From the NCBI GenBank assembly GCA_018699075.1, contig JABIPV010000263.1, positions 1-34,335 of the forward strand: DNA of 34,335 bases. Direction: 5' to 3'. This document shows positions 34,006-34,335 of this stretch, one piece after another. Below the pieces are notes generated by a model. That model was not told the origin of the DNA. It saw only the letters and a list, made by a program, of their open reading frames with translations, and did not search any database. Origin of the DNA: Kordiimonadaceae bacterium. Lineage in GTDB: Bacteria; Pseudomonadota; Alphaproteobacteria; Sphingomonadales; Emcibacteraceae. The first letter of the stretch is position 1; every line of letters starts with the position of its first letter. A program made the position numbers and the translations under genes.

Positions 34006-34028
34006 GACCTGACCGTCTAAATAATTTC

Positions 34029-34088
34029 GAGGCTTTGTTATGAGAGCCTCTCGCTAAATGAGGCTCGGGAAACGGGGCCTCATTTTTT
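34029..34088 (+). terminator. Terminator of rplS / leuC leader with competing hairpins
   Basis: The second hairpin is a good intrinsic terminator: AAATGAGGC (34056-34064) pairs with GCCTCATTT (34077-34085), with six T residues at 34083-34088. A first hairpin lies just upstream: GAGGCT (34029-34034) with AGCCTC (34045-34050). AGCCTC can equally pair with the GAGGCT at 34060-34065, which would break the terminator stem. At the least this ends the rplS transcript; its geometry also allows antitermination into leuC. Confidence 0.85.
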
Positions 34089-34126
34089 GCGTTTAGAATG
34101 AGAAAATTTATATTTAGGAAAACCAA

Positions 34127-34335
34127 ATGAGTAGTCCGCGCACATTATATGATAAAATATGGGATGCCCATGTTGTTGAAGAACAGCAAAGTGGTAATAG
34201 CCTACTTTATATTGACCGTCATATCATTCATGAAGTCACAAGCCCGCAAGCGTTTGAAGGACTAAGATTGGCAGGACGTGATCTTCGTCGCGTGGAAACT
34301 ATTCTTGCGGTGCCAGATCATAATGTGCCAACAAC
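34127..34335 (+). CDS. leuC: 3-isopropylmalate dehydratase large subunit LeuC (5' part only)
   Basis: LeuC with LeuD isomerises 2- and 3-isopropylmalate in leucine synthesis and carries a [4Fe-4S] cluster. Sixty-nine codons and two bases are present: PRTLYDKIWDAHVVEEQ, LLYIDRHIIHEVTSPQAFEGL and VPDHNVPTT, all near-universal LeuC N-terminal sequence. The cluster cysteines lie beyond the window. The ATG at 34127 has TTAGGAAA upstream. leuC after rplS is common in alphaproteobacteria. It is the second aconitase-superfamily gene in the window. The leader between 34006 and 34126 holds the competing hairpins. Confidence 0.96.
   Translation, partial: MSSPRTLYDKIWDAHVVEEQQSGNSLLYIDRHIIHEVTSPQAFEGLRLAGRDLRRVETILAVPDHNVPT

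Noticed and set aside
34029..34060. Leucine-rich leader peptide for leuC attenuation
   Set aside because: Leu-Leu codons occur in one frame (around 34034-34040) but have no start codon; the only small ATG frame has no leucine.
1..34335. Mobile elements, CRISPR arrays, defence or phage modules, tRNA genes and SRP RNA
   Set aside because: No direct-repeat arrays, transposase or integrase motifs, tRNA T-loop signatures in a cloverleaf context, or SRP RNA core were found by reading both strands; the gene set is almost entirely core chromosomal.

Overview
The window is an AT-rich stretch of core chromosome from a free-living, Gram-negative, respiring alphaproteobacterium. This rests on the DUF2794 gene, acnA beside a full ccmABCDEFGHI set, mtaB-ftsY-ispZ, and ffh-rpsP-rimM-trmD-rplS-leuC with a long-tailed bS16. 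The AT bias with a full biosynthetic and respiratory gene set suggests a marine lineage of the Emcibacter/Kordiimonas kind; that placement is only an inference. Both ends cut through genes: folD on the left (3' part missing) and leuC on the right (only the first 69 codons and two bases are present). I saw no tRNA, rRNA, CRISPR array, insertion sequence, phage gene or integrase. No stretch longer than 300 bases lacks a gene; the largest gaps are 29992-30252, 10034-10272 and 16683-16907.

Layout. 1-797: yggT-folD on the minus strand. 971-4194: a large beta-propeller (SBBP) repeat gene that looks frameshifted near 1163-1190, followed by a secreted FliL-like protein; this is the least ordinary pair here and may be a motility or surface module. 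4201-6984: polA (minus). 7086-9673: a lone ABC ATPase and nadB. 9674-10033: DUF2794 (minus). 10273-12926: a beta-etherase-like glutathione transferase and htpG, the latter behind a good heat-shock (sigma-32) promoter and ended by a strong terminator. 13082-13945: a multi-pass membrane protein. 13998-16682: acnA (minus). 16908-24512: a small membrane protein and the cytochrome c maturation system, interrupted between ccmB and ccmC by an antisense PGPGW-type gene. 24618-24953: a charged hypothetical protein. 24950-27753: mtaB-ftsY-ispZ (minus). 27807-29991: a DASS/SLC13 transporter and an outer-membrane beta-barrel (minus). 30253-34335: ffh-rpsP-rimM-trmD-rplS, then leuC.

How the genes work together. 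CcmA-I attach heme to exported c-type cytochromes. Ffh and FtsY are the two GTPases of co-translational membrane targeting; the SRP RNA is not here. rpsP, rimM, trmD and rplS join two ribosomal proteins to 16S maturation and tRNA m1G37 methylation, while MtaB makes another tRNA position-37 modification. Regulatory signals that can be read directly are the htpG sigma-32 promoter, a probable promoter and hairpin leader before ffh, a bidirectional terminator between 13945 and 13998, and a four-segment set of competing hairpins before leuC that has attenuator geometry.

I found no clearly new multi-gene system. The best leads are the frameshifted SBBP gene with its FliL-like partner, the leuC leader, the ffh leader hairpin and the insertion of transporter and barrel genes where dapF is often found.
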